From: Pedobacter cryoconitis
GTDB lineage: Bacteria > Bacteroidota > Bacteroidia > Sphingobacteriales > Sphingobacteriaceae
Direction: 5' to 3'
Assembly: GCA_019352875.1 (NCBI GenBank)
Contig: JAAAFW010000015.1
Location: forward strand, 310,001-374,000
Length of the DNA stretch: 64,000 bases
The first letter of the stretch is position 1. Every line of letters starts with the position of its first letter. Positions 37,857 to 46,925 of this stretch are shown piece after piece. Made by a program: the position numbers and the translations under genes. A model generated the notes under the pieces. The model was not told the DNA's origin. It worked only from the letters and a program-made list of their open reading frames with translations, and made no database searches.

Positions 37857-38843
37857 ATGCACAACTCTTATAAAGCCGTCAACTGGAATACCCCTGAGAA
37901 TGACTATGCAGGTCTGTTCTGGGAGCAGAATCTGAGGCAATTCTGGATAGATACAGAATATATACCTTCTAAAGATATCGATAGCTGGAAGTCACTTAGT
38001 CCGGAAGTTCAGCAGACCTACAAAAGAGCTTTAGGCGGATTGACATTGCTGGACACGCTGCAAAGCCACACCGGTATGCCTAAATTACTAGATCATATTG
38101 ATGGCCTGCAGAACAAAGCAGTTCTTTCATTCATGTGTATGATGGAAGCAATTCACGCCAAATCATATTCCACAATATTCACCACGGTTAACAGTACAGC
38201 AGAGATCAATGAGTTATTTGAATGGGTAGAGTCTAACAAGCTGCTGCAATTCAAAGCTGCAACAATCGATAAGTACTATAGAAAACTGGATGCCGATAAG
38301 GTGGATGATGAGACTTTATTTATGGCTTTAGCCGCTTCAGTATTCCTGGAGTCCTTTCTGTTCTACAGTGGCTTCTTTATGCCACTCTGGCTTGCAGGAC
38401 AAGGGCAGATGGTAGCTAGTGCCGATATCATTAAGAAAATCGTTGCCGATGAATCCATTCACGGGGTTTTTGTAGGGTTGCTTGCGCAGGATTTGTTTAA
38501 GAAATTGCCAAATCCTGAAAAGACAAAACAAGAAATGGTCAATCTGCTTATGGAACTCTATGAGAATGAGCTGAAATATACCGACGAATTATATACGGAG
38601 GCAGGACTAACTGCCGATGTAAAGGAGTATGTTCGCTATAATGCCAATAAAGCCATGATGAATCTTGGATTTGAAGAACTATTCGAGGTAAAATCAGTTA
38701 ACTCAATAGTTTTAAATGGATTAAATGGTGAAACTACACAGCACGATTTCTTCTCTAAGAAGTCGACTAATTACGAAAAAAGTATGGAAGTCGTCTATTT
38801 ACACGATGACGACTTCGTGATGGATACCGATCCTGCGATCTGA
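37857..38843 (+). CDS. nrdF: Class Ib ribonucleotide reductase, beta subunit NrdF
   Basis: The 328-residue ferritin-like protein carries the dimetal site and tyrosyl radical. Expected ligands are visible: Asp in LTLLDTLQ, Glu and His in MMEAIHAKSYS (the Tyr there is the radical candidate), Glu in FLESFLFYSGF, and Glu/His in ADESIHGVF. With NrdI in the operon, a dimanganese cofactor is likely (known for class Ib). A terminator lies downstream. Confidence 0.96.
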   Translation: MHNSYKAVNWNTPENDYAGLFWEQNLRQFWIDTEYIPSKDIDSWKSLSPEVQQTYKRALGGLTLLDTLQSHTGMPKLLDHIDGLQNKAVLSFMCMMEAIHAKSYSTIFTTVNSTAEINELFEWVESNKLLQFKAATIDKYYRKLDADKVDDETLFMALAASVFLESFLFYSGFFMPLWLAGQGQMVASADIIKKIVADESIHGVFVGLLAQDLFKKLPNPEKTKQEMVNLLMELYENELKYTDELYTEAGLTADVKEYVRYNANKAMMNLGFEELFEVKSVNSIVLNGLNGETTQHDFFSKKSTNYEKSMEVVYLHDDDFVMDTDPAI

Positions 38844-38872
38844 TCGTAGGATGCTCAAACAACGTTATAATC

Positions 38873-38912
38873 ACCCGTTGAACTGGCTAATACCAGTTTT
38901 AACGGGTTTTTT
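38873..38912 (+). terminator. Terminator after nrdF
   Basis: ACCCGTT...AACTGG pairs with CCAGTT...AACGGGT around a 6-nt loop with a small bulge, followed by TTTTTT. It overlaps the stop codon of the convergent barrel-protein gene. Confidence 0.8.
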
Positions 38913-39549
38913 ATTTCTTATTAAATAAGCGGCTTAAATTAGGTTTAATACCTATAGTCAGCGGAACCGTGTTAAATGCCTGATTGCCGAGTTTACTGAA
39001 CCCATGCATAAAACTACTTTCGAAAAACATATTAGCACCTCCGAGATTATATTCAATACCTATTCCTGGCTCAATTATACCTGTGTAGTTAGTTTTGTTG
39101 TTCAACGTGGCAATACTAGACTCCTGATCGACCATTACTCTCGGTGTGAGCACAAACCCACCACCACCACCTACAAATCCATAGAAGGCAAACTTATTGA
39201 TTATTTTACGGTAGCCGAGGGCAACATTAAGCAGGTAAGTTGTAGCCCTGCCTTTTTCCAGATAGTAAGAGTTCTCCTTTTCTCTAATCGGATTATCAAA
39301 GCCAAAAACATGAAGGCTTATTTTAGGATAGAGGAATAAACCACCATCGCCCAGACCAAAATTGGCACCTACTGAAGTTGAGAATTTAGGTCTTGCGTTT
39401 GCGCTGATTTTACCTACTGGCACGGAGAAACCAAAACCGCTCATCGTGTAAAATTTGTCTTGCCGGGCAGAAATTTCCTGTGCTTTAGTGAAGATAGGAA
39501 GGACGCATGTCACCAGCAGAAGGAGTAAGGAGCGGGTTAGATTTTTCAT
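38911..39549 (-). CDS. Outer-membrane beta-barrel protein (putative)
   Basis: The protein has 212 residues from the ATG at 39547-39549 (MKNLTRSLLLLLV), which restores a clean signal peptide ending FTKAQ. The longer frame upstream is not signal-like. The mature part has alternating aromatic and Gly-rich strands, such as FGFSVPVG, NFGLGDGGLFLYPKI and PGIGIEYNLGG, and ends near SRLFNKK. It resembles the small barrel proteins common in Bacteroidota. No specific role is visible. The gene is convergent with nrdF. Confidence 0.75.
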   Translation of the reverse strand: MKNLTRSLLLLLVTCVLPIFTKAQEISARQDKFYTMSGFGFSVPVGKISANARPKFSTSVGANFGLGDGGLFLYPKISLHVFGFDNPIREKENSYYLEKGRATTYLLNVALGYRKIINKFAFYGFVGGGGGFVLTPRVMVDQESSIATLNNKTNYTGIIEPGIGIEYNLGGANMFFESSFMHGFSKLGNQAFNTVPLTIGIKPNLSRLFNKK

Positions 39550-39884
39550 TTTAGATTTTTGTTTAATTACAACAGCAGCTAGCCACATATGTTTAGTCCA
39601 TCCCAAATTTTATTAATTTAGTGCCGTCTTGGTCAGGAAATTTAATTCTTAGTTTTGTACCCATCTTCTGAATTCCAAATAATATTCTGAGTTTTTGGGC
39701 GCAAAATATTATTCTTTTTAATATGTTAAATATCTGATATTCATACTACATAAATCTATTTAAGTGAACTGTCTATTTCGTTGCGGCGTTATCATAATGA
39801 CAAATAGCACCTGAAACACAGAATAAAGTTTTGTTTGATGATTTAAAAACCTATTTTACAGGAAATTAGGTCCATTTATATGAA
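39550..39884. other. 335-bp gap without a gene
   Basis: This is an AT-rich stretch between two minus-strand genes. The only structure I see is a 9-bp inverted repeat, AATAATATT / AATATTATT (39678-39686 and 39705-39713), which may be a weak terminator for the 83-residue gene. No protein-like frame is found. Confidence 0.5.
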
Positions 39885-40136
39885 CTAGTATTGTTGCCTA
39901 TTGTAGGCCGCTGAGAAGTCTCCTCTCATCAGTTTAAACCGGTCGGTTACTGTCTTGATAAATTCTTCATCCAGAATTTGGAAAACCTCATTTACACCGC
40001 CGCCGGTCAAATCAAGCTCAGCCAGTTTATAGCTTTGCTCAAGGCTGCCCTGTTCAAACTTTATGATATATTTTTGATTCATCTGAAACAAGGTGATCTT
40101 ACAATCCGGGTGCGGAAGCTCTGCTATAACTCTCAT
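39885..40136 (-). CDS. Conserved-looking 83-residue protein, unknown function
   Basis: The short protein, beginning MRVIAELPHPDCKITLFQMN, has a regular beta-strand/turn pattern in its first half and a helical second half (EVFQILDEEFIKTVTDRF). Composition is protein-like, there is no signal peptide, and a perfect TAnnTTTG element lies 32 bp upstream. It is divergent from the free methionine sulfoxide reductase gene. I do not recognise a domain family. Confidence 0.7.
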   Translation of the reverse strand: MRVIAELPHPDCKITLFQMNQKYIIKFEQGSLEQSYKLAELDLTGGGVNEVFQILDEEFIKTVTDRFKLMRGDFSAAYNRQQY

Positions 40137-40167
40137 GGTTTTGTCTTATCTTGATTTGTAAAAGGTC

Positions 40168-40175
40168 CAAAGCTA
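40168..40175 (-). promoter_or_regulatory. Candidate -7 element for the 83-residue gene
   Basis: TAGCTTTG on the minus strand matches TAnnTTTG and lies 32 bp before the start codon. No -33 TTG at standard distance. Confidence 0.4.
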
Positions 40176-40191
40176 AGTAATTTCAAATGCA

Positions 40192-40224
40192 TTGAAACGT
40201 TCTGTTTTCATTTACTTAAATTTG
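40192..40224 (+). promoter_or_regulatory. Promoter of the free methionine sulfoxide reductase gene
   Basis: TTG (40192-40194), a 22-nt spacer and TAAATTTG (40217-40224) fit the full Bacteroidota consensus. The start codon lies 25 bp downstream. Confidence 0.55.
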
Positions 40225-40248
40225 CTGTTAATACTTAAAAATTAAATT

Positions 40249-40719
40249 ATGGCAGAAGATCTGGTCATCCTGAAAACTACAAATAAAGAAGAACAATATT
40301 TATCTCTTGTCCCGCAAATCCACGCGTTGGTAGAGGGAGAGGATAACCTGATTGCCAACCTGGCAAATATCGCTGCTGCGCTGAAAGAACAGTTTGGCTG
40401 GTTGTGGATTGGCTTTTACCTGGAGTTAGATGGCGAATTGGTGTTGGGTCCTTTTCAGGGGCCAGTTGCCTGTACGCGTATTAAACCTGGCAAAGGGGTA
40501 TGCGGCCAATCCTGGGCAGATAATAAAGTGCTTATCGTACCGGATGTAGATGCGTTTCCTGGGCACATCGCCTGCAGTTCTGCTTCCAGATCGGAAATAG
40601 TTATTCCTGTGAGTGCTGCCGGAAAACTAATCGGCGTTCTTGATGCGGACAGCGCTGAACTGGATCAGTTTGACGAGATTGATGCTAAATATCTTAAAGA
40701 AATTATGTCAGTACTTTAG
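40249..40719 (+). CDS. msrC: Free methionine-(R)-sulfoxide reductase (GAF domain, fRMsr)
   Basis: The 156-residue protein is a single GAF domain. It keeps the three cysteines used by this enzyme class: VACTRI, KGVCGQSW and HIACSSAS. It reduces free (not protein-bound) methionine (R)-sulfoxide in the cytoplasm. PVSAAGKLIGVLDADS near the C-terminus is the typical GAF strand-helix end. It is a single gene with its own promoter and a strong terminator. Confidence 0.93.
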   Translation: MAEDLVILKTTNKEEQYLSLVPQIHALVEGEDNLIANLANIAAALKEQFGWLWIGFYLELDGELVLGPFQGPVACTRIKPGKGVCGQSWADNKVLIVPDVDAFPGHIACSSASRSEIVIPVSAAGKLIGVLDADSAELDQFDEIDAKYLKEIMSVL

Positions 40720-40727
40720 CCGTAAAT

Positions 40728-40776
40728 ACAGAGGCTCCCTGACCGGTAGTATTAAGCTGGATCAGGGGGCCTCTGT
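40728..40776. terminator. Bidirectional terminator between msrC and the carboxylesterase gene
   Basis: A 15-bp stem, ACAGAGGCTCCCTGA / TCAGGGGGCCTCTGT, with one wobble and a 19-nt loop lies between two convergent genes. Confidence 0.75.
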
Positions 40777-40788
40777 TACATTGAGATG

Positions 40789-42423
40789 TTATTTATTATA
40801 TTCTTTATCCAAAAACAAATACCTTCCTGTGTATTTGTCCTGAACAGCCTTCGTTTGTATTCCAATTTCAAGAAACTGGGCATTGCGATTGTCTTTTACG
40901 ACAGGCCATTGTGGTAAGCTGCCGATATTCGGATTACCAGTTCTAATGAAGGAAGCGAAATAACGCAGCATATCATGGGATATCCTGTAGTCTTCCTTTC
41001 TCCATTCATATACCGGATTAAGCGCCAGATTACCCAAAGCATACTCAATTTCAAAAGCATGTGGGGCACCTAATTGTTCCTCCTCTGTTTGCTTACCCGC
41101 TGAAGCAGGTTGCATTCCGCCTGCGAGTCCAGGCTGCTGCGATCTGTAGGCGCGACTTAATGGTGGTCTTGTTGGCGTAAAAACGTAACGGTATACATTT
41201 CTTTTACCAGTCTTACTATGTAAATCTGCCCATTTCCAGGTACTGTAAACAATGAACCTGTCACTTGCCAGGTCTGTAGCAGCCCGTTTTACCTGGTCAG
41301 TTGTAAGTCCCTGATAAAGACGCAGCACTTCTTTTGCTTTTGCACCATATAATGAATTGATCACTTCTGTATATTCATCAGGCCCCGGGTTTTTACCGGC
41401 CATTATAGATTGATAAGGTATTTCCGCTGAATTCCAACCCAGTAATAATGGCACCCGGGCTTGCTTACCTTTTTCGAAAACTTTTACCGGTGCTTCTTTC
41501 AGGAAATAGCCGTCGATAGTAGGTGGGAAGGACATCATATTCAAATTTGCCGCTTTATCCAGCAATTCAGTTTCTGTAAGATCCCTCAATTCAGCGAGAT
41601 CATCAGTTTGCGCTTTTCTTGCAAAATCAAGACCTGTCTGTTCCGCATCAGAAAGACTAACCGGAGGGATTGTTGGATTAAACATACCGCCGCTTTCTCC
41701 AATAGCCCCGGCGATTAATCCGGAGGACAGTGGAGATGCCATAAGTGCAGAAACAGCAATAGAACCTGCGGATTCACCAGCGATTGTAATCTTGTTAGGG
41801 TCACCGCCAAATGCTGCTATGTTTTTCTTAACCCAAACCAGGGCTGCATGCTGATCTAGCAGACCGTAATTTCCTGATCCGTGATATGCAGACTCTTTAC
41901 TGAGTTCAGGATGCGCAAAGAAACCAAAAATGCCTAGTCTGTAATTTACAGTAAGCACTACAATTCCTTGTTTGGCCATTTGTTCTCCGTCATAACGGGC
42001 TTCTGAGCCATCGCCGGCTATAAATCCGCCGCCATAAAAATAAACCAGCACCGGGAGTTTCTCTGTTTTTCTTTTGGCTGGAGTCCAGACATTCAAATAT
42101 AAACAGTCTTCCTGCGTTCCTGATGAACGGAAACGCATATCTCCGAATATAGACTTCTGCATCGGGCTTGGCCCGAAAGCAATGGCTTTTTTAACACCAT
42201 CCCAATGATCCGCGGGCTGTGGCGGTGCCCATCGCAGTTGTCCAATTGGTGGTTTTGCAAATGGAACACCTTTAAAACTCCATATACCGGAGTTTTCTCT
42301 CGCACCGGAAAGTTCACCTGCTTCAATTGTGACTTGTCCGTCCATAGTCGTTCCGCCGGACTGAGTATAGCCGGCATAGTTTAAGCCTGTCAGACAGACT
42401 AATAAAAGTATTAGTTTACGCAT
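40789..42423 (-). CDS. Type B carboxylesterase, exported
   Basis: The protein has 544 residues from the ATG at 42421-42423 (MRKLILLLVCLTG), which gives a clean signal peptide ending GYTQ. The nucleophile Ser is in TIAGESAGSIA, the oxyanion-hole block is YFYGGGFIAGD, and the catalytic His is in GAPHAFEIEY. QEDCLYLNVW is the second family signature. It hydrolyses carboxylic esters; the natural substrate is unknown. A convergent terminator separates it from msrC. Confidence 0.92.
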   Translation of the reverse strand: MRKLILLLVCLTGLNYAGYTQSGGTTMDGQVTIEAGELSGARENSGIWSFKGVPFAKPPIGQLRWAPPQPADHWDGVKKAIAFGPSPMQKSIFGDMRFRSSGTQEDCLYLNVWTPAKRKTEKLPVLVYFYGGGFIAGDGSEARYDGEQMAKQGIVVLTVNYRLGIFGFFAHPELSKESAYHGSGNYGLLDQHAALVWVKKNIAAFGGDPNKITIAGESAGSIAVSALMASPLSSGLIAGAIGESGGMFNPTIPPVSLSDAEQTGLDFARKAQTDDLAELRDLTETELLDKAANLNMMSFPPTIDGYFLKEAPVKVFEKGKQARVPLLLGWNSAEIPYQSIMAGKNPGPDEYTEVINSLYGAKAKEVLRLYQGLTTDQVKRAATDLASDRFIVYSTWKWADLHSKTGKRNVYRYVFTPTRPPLSRAYRSQQPGLAGGMQPASAGKQTEEEQLGAPHAFEIEYALGNLALNPVYEWRKEDYRISHDMLRYFASFIRTGNPNIGSLPQWPVVKDNRNAQFLEIGIQTKAVQDKYTGRYLFLDKEYNK

Positions 42424-42495
42424 AGTAAGTGTGATTCCTTTGAATCTCAATAAGGGAGTTAATAGTATCTGGTATTTGAAGCCTAAAATTACGTA

Positions 42496-43203
42496 TTATT
42501 TTCTTTCCAACAGAAACCGCCATACTAATGCACTGAGAATACTTCCTACCAGGGGAGCTACTATAAATAACCATACCTGGCTTAGTGCCTGGCCACCTAC
42601 AAGCAAAGCGGGACCAATGCTTCTTGCCGGATTGACAGATACTCCGGTTACTTTAATCCCCACGATATGAATTAATACCAGGCTCAGACCGATAGATAAA
42701 CCGGCAAATCCACCGTTTATATTTTTGGTTGATGTAGAGCCGAAAATTACAAAGAGAAAGATAAAAGTAAATACCGCTTCAGCAACGAAACCTGCATGTA
42801 GGCTATAATGACCAGGTGAACCAGAATCATAACCGTTTTGCCCCAGGCCTGCTGCTTCCAGGTTGTAGTCAGCATTTCCGCTCGCGATCATATATAAAAT
42901 TGCTGCTCCTGCAATGGCACCCAGAATCTGAGCGATCACATAAATTACGGCCTCGCCAGCTTTCATTCTTCCGGCAATGACCATTCCAATAGAAATTGCG
43001 GGGTTAATATGACACCCGGAAATATGCCCGATCGCATAGGCCATCGCTACAACAGATAAACCAAATGCAAAAGAGATGCCCAACAGGCCAACACCTGTTG
43101 TTCCATCAGCACCAGCAATGACAGCGCTGCCGCAGCCCATCAGAACGAGTACCAGCGTGCCGAAAAACTCGGCAGAGAATTTAGAGAAGGTATTTGTTTC
43201 CAT
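42496..43203 (-). CDS. MIP-family water channel (AqpZ-like)
   Basis: The 235-residue protein has six transmembrane helices and the two half-helix pore motifs, HINPAISIG and SVNPARSIG. The Arg after the second NPA is the selectivity Arg of aquaporins, and the short loops favour a water channel over a glycerol facilitator. It is a single gene; the C-terminus ends SALVWRFLLERK. Confidence 0.92.
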   Translation of the reverse strand: METNTFSKFSAEFFGTLVLVLMGCGSAVIAGADGTTGVGLLGISFAFGLSVVAMAYAIGHISGCHINPAISIGMVIAGRMKAGEAVIYVIAQILGAIAGAAILYMIASGNADYNLEAAGLGQNGYDSGSPGHYSLHAGFVAEAVFTFIFLFVIFGSTSTKNINGGFAGLSIGLSLVLIHIVGIKVTGVSVNPARSIGPALLVGGQALSQVWLFIVAPLVGSILSALVWRFLLERK

Positions 43204-43308
43204 TTGAATATGAATTAGTTATACTATTAAATATAACTCAAAATTCAATCTGTTTAACAAATTATTTTTTCGCGGTATTTTTGTTTAACATTATTATAAA
43301 TCAGCGAT

Positions 43309-43761
43309 TTAAGGTAGCTTTTTGACCATCTCAATATGTGGGATATCATCTTCCAGATAAGACTCTCCCGTCTGGACAAATCCGAAAGATTCGTAAAATT
43401 GCTGCAAATAACTTTGGGCACCAATCCGGATATCTCTCAAACCGTGCAGCCTCTCACAATTGGAAATTGCGAGACGCATAAGGATTTTTCCAAAATTTTT
43501 ACCTCTTACAGCCGGACTGGTAACGACCCGCCCGATTGATGCTTCCTGAAAGGAAACGCCCGGGGGAACAATTCTCGCATAAGCAACCAGTTTCTGCTCT
43601 GAATAAAGCATCAGATGCTGGCATTTAAAATCTTTCTCATCTGCATCTAAAAATACACATTGCTGCTCCAGTACAAAAACCTCACTTCTGAGGCGTAAGA
43701 TCGCATATAATTCTTTTAGGGTAAGGGAATCGAAGGGTTTGCAAAGCTCGGTAAAAGTCAT
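43309..43761 (-). CDS. ElaA-like GNAT N-acetyltransferase
   Basis: The 150-residue GNAT-fold protein has LYAILRLRSEVFVLEQQCVF at the N-terminus, the ElaA signature, and IGRVVTSPAVRGKNFGKIL carrying the acetyl-CoA loop. AQSYLQQFYESFGF is conserved in the C-terminal part. The acceptor is unknown. It is a single gene upstream of the SDR operon terminator. Confidence 0.9.
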   Translation of the reverse strand: MTFTELCKPFDSLTLKELYAILRLRSEVFVLEQQCVFLDADEKDFKCQHLMLYSEQKLVAYARIVPPGVSFQEASIGRVVTSPAVRGKNFGKILMRLAISNCERLHGLRDIRIGAQSYLQQFYESFGFVQTGESYLEDDIPHIEMVKKLP

Positions 43762-43800
43762 GGTTCATCGTGTTAAAAAGCCAAATGTATCCATTTTAAT

Positions 43801-43828
43801 AAAAAAACCTTAATAATTAGTTTAAGGT
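43801..43828 (-). terminator. Terminator of the MBL-AraC-SDR operon
   Basis: On the minus strand ACCTTAA / TTAAGGT (7 bp) is followed by a run of T. The stem includes the SDR stop codon. Confidence 0.6.
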
Positions 43829-44643
43829 GTAAATAATTTACGCAAAACCTGCATATAACTTTCATCAGTACCATTGTTGCGAATGTCAATCAGTGGTTTT
43901 AAATCATCTCCAATTACATATCTCAATACATCGCTTTCATCTGTCGCTGCTTCAAATATACATGCTGCCACATCTTCGGGTGTAGAACCTCCGCCGGAAT
44001 AGATACTTTGAAAAATTTTATCCATACCCTCCAGATACTCCTTGTAATCTGTCAATGCATCATCTTTTGCGAAGTTTGCTTTGGTAGTCTGCTCAAAATT
44101 TGTAGCGATATTGCCTGGCTCAATGATTTTTACTTTGATGTTTTGTGATGCCAGTTCGAAAGATAACGATTCACAGAAGCCCTCCAGGGCAAATTTTGAT
44201 GCGGCATAAACAGAGACCAGTGGTACAGTAACACGTCCGACACCCGAGGTGACATTGATTATTGTCCCATCTTTTCGTTCGCGGAAGTGGGGTAGTATTG
44301 CCCTTATGACGTTCATGCTACCAAAAAGATTTACTGAAAATTGTTTTTGTATCTGTTCCGGCGAAGTGGCTTCAAATATACCGTGCTGTCCATAGCCTGC
44401 ATTATTTAAAAGTGCATCTATTTTTCCAAAATGAGCAATGCCCTCTTTAATCGCTTGATGGATATTTTCCGGCTGTTCGACATCTAGCGGCAGGACCAGG
44501 ATGTGTTCATTGTTTTTTAGTGTTTCCTGTTTTTCAGGACTACGCATAGTGGCTACAACATTCCAGTTTCTTTCCGCAAAATATAAGGCAGAAGCCTGTC
44601 CAATGCCTGTCGAAGCTCCTGTGATTAAAATTGTCTTATTCAT
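43822..44643 (-). CDS. Short-chain dehydrogenase/reductase
   Basis: The protein has 273 residues from the ATG at 44641-44643 (MNKTILITGASTG). The NAD(P) motif TGASTGIGQASA is at about residue 8, NNAGYGQHG near 85, and the catalytic Tyr-Lys in YAASKFALEGF with Ser in NVTSGVG. The substrate is unknown. It is the last gene of an operon with an MBL hydrolase and an AraC regulator, 53 bp after the latter. Confidence 0.92.
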   Translation of the reverse strand: MNKTILITGASTGIGQASALYFAERNWNVVATMRSPEKQETLKNNEHILVLPLDVEQPENIHQAIKEGIAHFGKIDALLNNAGYGQHGIFEATSPEQIQKQFSVNLFGSMNVIRAILPHFRERKDGTIINVTSGVGRVTVPLVSVYAASKFALEGFCESLSFELASQNIKVKIIEPGNIATNFEQTTKANFAKDDALTDYKEYLEGMDKIFQSIYSGGGSTPEDVAACIFEAATDESDVLRYVIGDDLKPLIDIRNNGTDESYMQVLRKLFTP

Positions 44644-44696
44644 GTTTAAATTATTTCTCACTATATATCATTTGTTTTATTTGACTTAGCTGAAAT

Positions 44697-45497
44697 TTAA
44701 ATTGCAGACGGGTTGATTCCAAATTGCTGTTTAAAAGCATAAGAAAAGTGCGATAAGGTTTCAAAGCCTACATCACTAAACACATCTATCGGTTTCATCT
44801 TTTTCTCAGAGATAAGGAAATGAGCTTCATGTAATCTTTTGTTTTGCATCCAGCGATTAGGCGACATATGATATATTTTCTCGAAATCACGTTTAAACGA
44901 GGCGAGACTTCTTCCTGTGAGGTAGGCCAGTCGGGGTAATGGAACATTGAATTTATAATTCTGATTCATGAAAGCTTCCAGATCTATTTTGCCCGGCATA
45001 CTGAAGTCGAATAGGACATCTTTTAGTGCAGGGTCATTTCTCAATAATAATATGATCGCTTCCTGCTTTTTAAGGATAACCAGTTCTTCTGGTATCCTCT
45101 CTTCAAAAAGAATATTAAGCGATTTAAAATAATTTACACTCAGCTTGTCAGGCTGAACAGGATAGAATGAGGATACTTTTTTATCGACATTTGCCTGATA
45201 GCTCCCTTTGTTCTCATTATAAGTCCAGAGTATGTTCTTATCCAGGAGAATAGAAACAGATTCAAATGGTTTATCTTCAGCAGGATGTTTGACAAACTTT
45301 GCAAGCGTATTTTTCTTATAAAGAATGATTTCTCCCGCGTTAAAGTACTGGGTTTTTTCGCCGTCAAAGGCTTCCAAACTGCCTGAAATGATATATGACA
45401 AGCCATGCTCTTCAATAAACTGTTCTCCAGCTCTGCTGCTCTCGGTATAACAGGAATGGACAATGCCTGATAAATCTTGTACTGTTTTCATAATCAA
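44697..45497 (-). CDS. AraC-family transcriptional regulator
   Basis: The 266-residue protein has an N-terminal cupin-like sensing domain (about 1-150, with HGLSYIISGSLEAF and FNAGEIILYKK). The C-terminal AraC helix-turn-helix pair (about 165-266) includes LAYLTGRSLASFKRDFEKIY and DVGFETLSHFSYAFKQQFG. The second HTH matches the AraC signature. It is 3 bp after the MBL gene and probably controls its own operon. Direct repeats near 46.7-46.9 kb are candidate sites. Met3 is an alternative start. Confidence 0.92.
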   Translation of the reverse strand: MIMKTVQDLSGIVHSCYTESSRAGEQFIEEHGLSYIISGSLEAFDGEKTQYFNAGEIILYKKNTLAKFVKHPAEDKPFESVSILLDKNILWTYNENKGSYQANVDKKVSSFYPVQPDKLSVNYFKSLNILFEERIPEELVILKKQEAIILLLRNDPALKDVLFDFSMPGKIDLEAFMNQNYKFNVPLPRLAYLTGRSLASFKRDFEKIYHMSPNRWMQNKRLHEAHFLISEKKMKPIDVFSDVGFETLSHFSYAFKQQFGINPSAI

Positions 45498-45500
45498 AAA

Positions 45501-46637
45501 TTATTTAACTTCTTTCCACCAGTTTCTAAATATCTGATGTGGGTTATCCAGTTCAACGACTTCTCCGATAAGCGGGGTCATTAATGGGATATTTTCGGAT
45601 CGTGCTATACCTGAGATCCTTTCCAGAGGCTCGTTCCATGCATGGTTGGCCAATGCAAATTTAGACGAATGCACGGGAAATAATTTTTTTGCCCCCAGAT
45701 CTTTAAAAGCTTTAATTACTTCTTCGGGTTGCATATGGATGTATTTCCATGCTGCGTCATACTGACCATTCTCAAGTATGGCGATATCTACCGGACCAAA
45801 TGATTTCCCTATCCGGGCAAAATGATCATCATATCCACTGTCTCCGCCAATGTATATGCGGTGTGATTCGGTTTTTAGAAGATAGGATGCCCATAAAGTG
45901 TTATTGGCAGATAATGCCCTGCCAGAAAAATGCCGTGCGGGAAGTATGTGTATGAGAAATCCATTCTCACCCTCAATAGTCTGGTCCCAATCTTTTTCAA
46001 TGATGAGTTCCGGTGAATAGCCCCAGCGCTCTAAATGCGCTCCAACACCTAATCCACAGACGATGTTTCTTATTTTGGGTCTTAACGCCACAAGTGTTTT
46101 ATAATCAAGATGGTCGTAATGGTCGTGGGAGATCAGCAGATAGTCAATTTCCGGTAAATCTGACGGAGTGTAAATATCGGTACCCTTGAACGCCCGGGTA
46201 CCGCCAGGAATGGGTGATGCATTTCCGCTGAATACCGGGTCTACCAATATCCGTTTTCCGTCAACCTGCATATAGTAAGAAGAATGTCCGAACCAGACCA
46301 GGATATTTTCCGTCAAGGGAATGGCTTTTAAATCTGTTTTGATAGAAGGGATGCTATCCTGAGGTTTTATACTAATGCTCTTATTAAAGAGATATTCGTA
46401 TAAGGCCTTGGTGTAGCCATATCCTTCGGTTAATTGAGGTGTGTGATGGCTGTTTTGAAATTTCCCATCCTTATAATTAGGTGATTGAATTATCCGTGCT
46501 AATCTTTCTCCTTTTGGACTTTGTCCGAATTGAGGAGTCATTGTATATAGAAATACGATGATCCCTAATATAAATATTACTGCAACCGCTATTGCCATTA
46601 TTTTAAATGCTTTTTTTAAAAATCCTTTATATCTCAT
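45501..46637 (-). CDS. MBL-fold metallohydrolase, membrane-anchored (NAPE-PLD/UlaG-like)
   Basis: The 378-residue protein has an N-terminal transmembrane helix (about 12-32, IMAIAVAVIFILGIIVF) and then a beta-lactamase fold. The metal motif is SHDHYDHLD near residue 170, with further ligands in LPARHFSGR, IGGDSGYDDHF and FPVHSSKF. WFGHSSYYMQVDGKRI is typical of the NAPE-PLD-like branch. It faces the periplasm if the helix is an anchor. It heads the MBL-AraC-SDR operon. Confidence 0.9.
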   Translation of the reverse strand: MRYKGFLKKAFKIMAIAVAVIFILGIIVFLYTMTPQFGQSPKGERLARIIQSPNYKDGKFQNSHHTPQLTEGYGYTKALYEYLFNKSISIKPQDSIPSIKTDLKAIPLTENILVWFGHSSYYMQVDGKRILVDPVFSGNASPIPGGTRAFKGTDIYTPSDLPEIDYLLISHDHYDHLDYKTLVALRPKIRNIVCGLGVGAHLERWGYSPELIIEKDWDQTIEGENGFLIHILPARHFSGRALSANNTLWASYLLKTESHRIYIGGDSGYDDHFARIGKSFGPVDIAILENGQYDAAWKYIHMQPEEVIKAFKDLGAKKLFPVHSSKFALANHAWNEPLERISGIARSENIPLMTPLIGEVVELDNPHQIFRNWWKEVK

Positions 46638-46706
46638 TTTCTACTATACTATCTGCTCATTAATATCTTTCTTTTGGGCCGAAATCGAGTTCAAAAACAT
46701 CGTTAA

Positions 46707-46855
46707 CTTTCTTGAAAAGCTCATTAAATATAGCGCTTATGCTGTTTAAAGGCGCTTTATTTAAAAACATCCGTTTTTTAAACCCTACAAATCTACACAT
46801 CTAAATTTGGTTTTACTTTCCTGAGAAGCTCAATTACACTTTCCTGAGAAGCTCA
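46707..46855. repeat. Three 17-bp direct repeats (candidate AraC operator)
   Basis: CTTTCCTGAGAAGCTCA occurs at 46816-46832 and again at 46839-46855, a period of 23 bp. A third copy with two changes, CTTTCTTGAAAAGCTCA, lies at 46707-46723. They sit in the gap between the start of the MBL-AraC-SDR operon (46637) and map. Tandem 17-bp half-sites spaced about two helical turns resemble AraC-type binding sites. Confidence 0.55.
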
Positions 46856-46911
46856 TAATTATCTGCTGCGGTTTACCAAAAGATCCAGGTGATGCGCTTT
46901 ATTATTTTTAT

Positions 46912-46919
46912 TATTTTTG
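46912..46919 (+). promoter_or_regulatory. Candidate -7 element for map
   Basis: TATTTTTG matches TAnnTTTG and ends only 6 nt before the map ATG (46926), implying a nearly leaderless transcript. No -33 TTG at standard distance. Confidence 0.4.
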
Positions 46920-46925
46920 CAACAA

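Noticed and set aside
46917..46925. A TTG start for map nine bases before the ATG
   Set aside because: It falls inside the -7 element, and the ATG at 46926 gives the normal family N-terminus.
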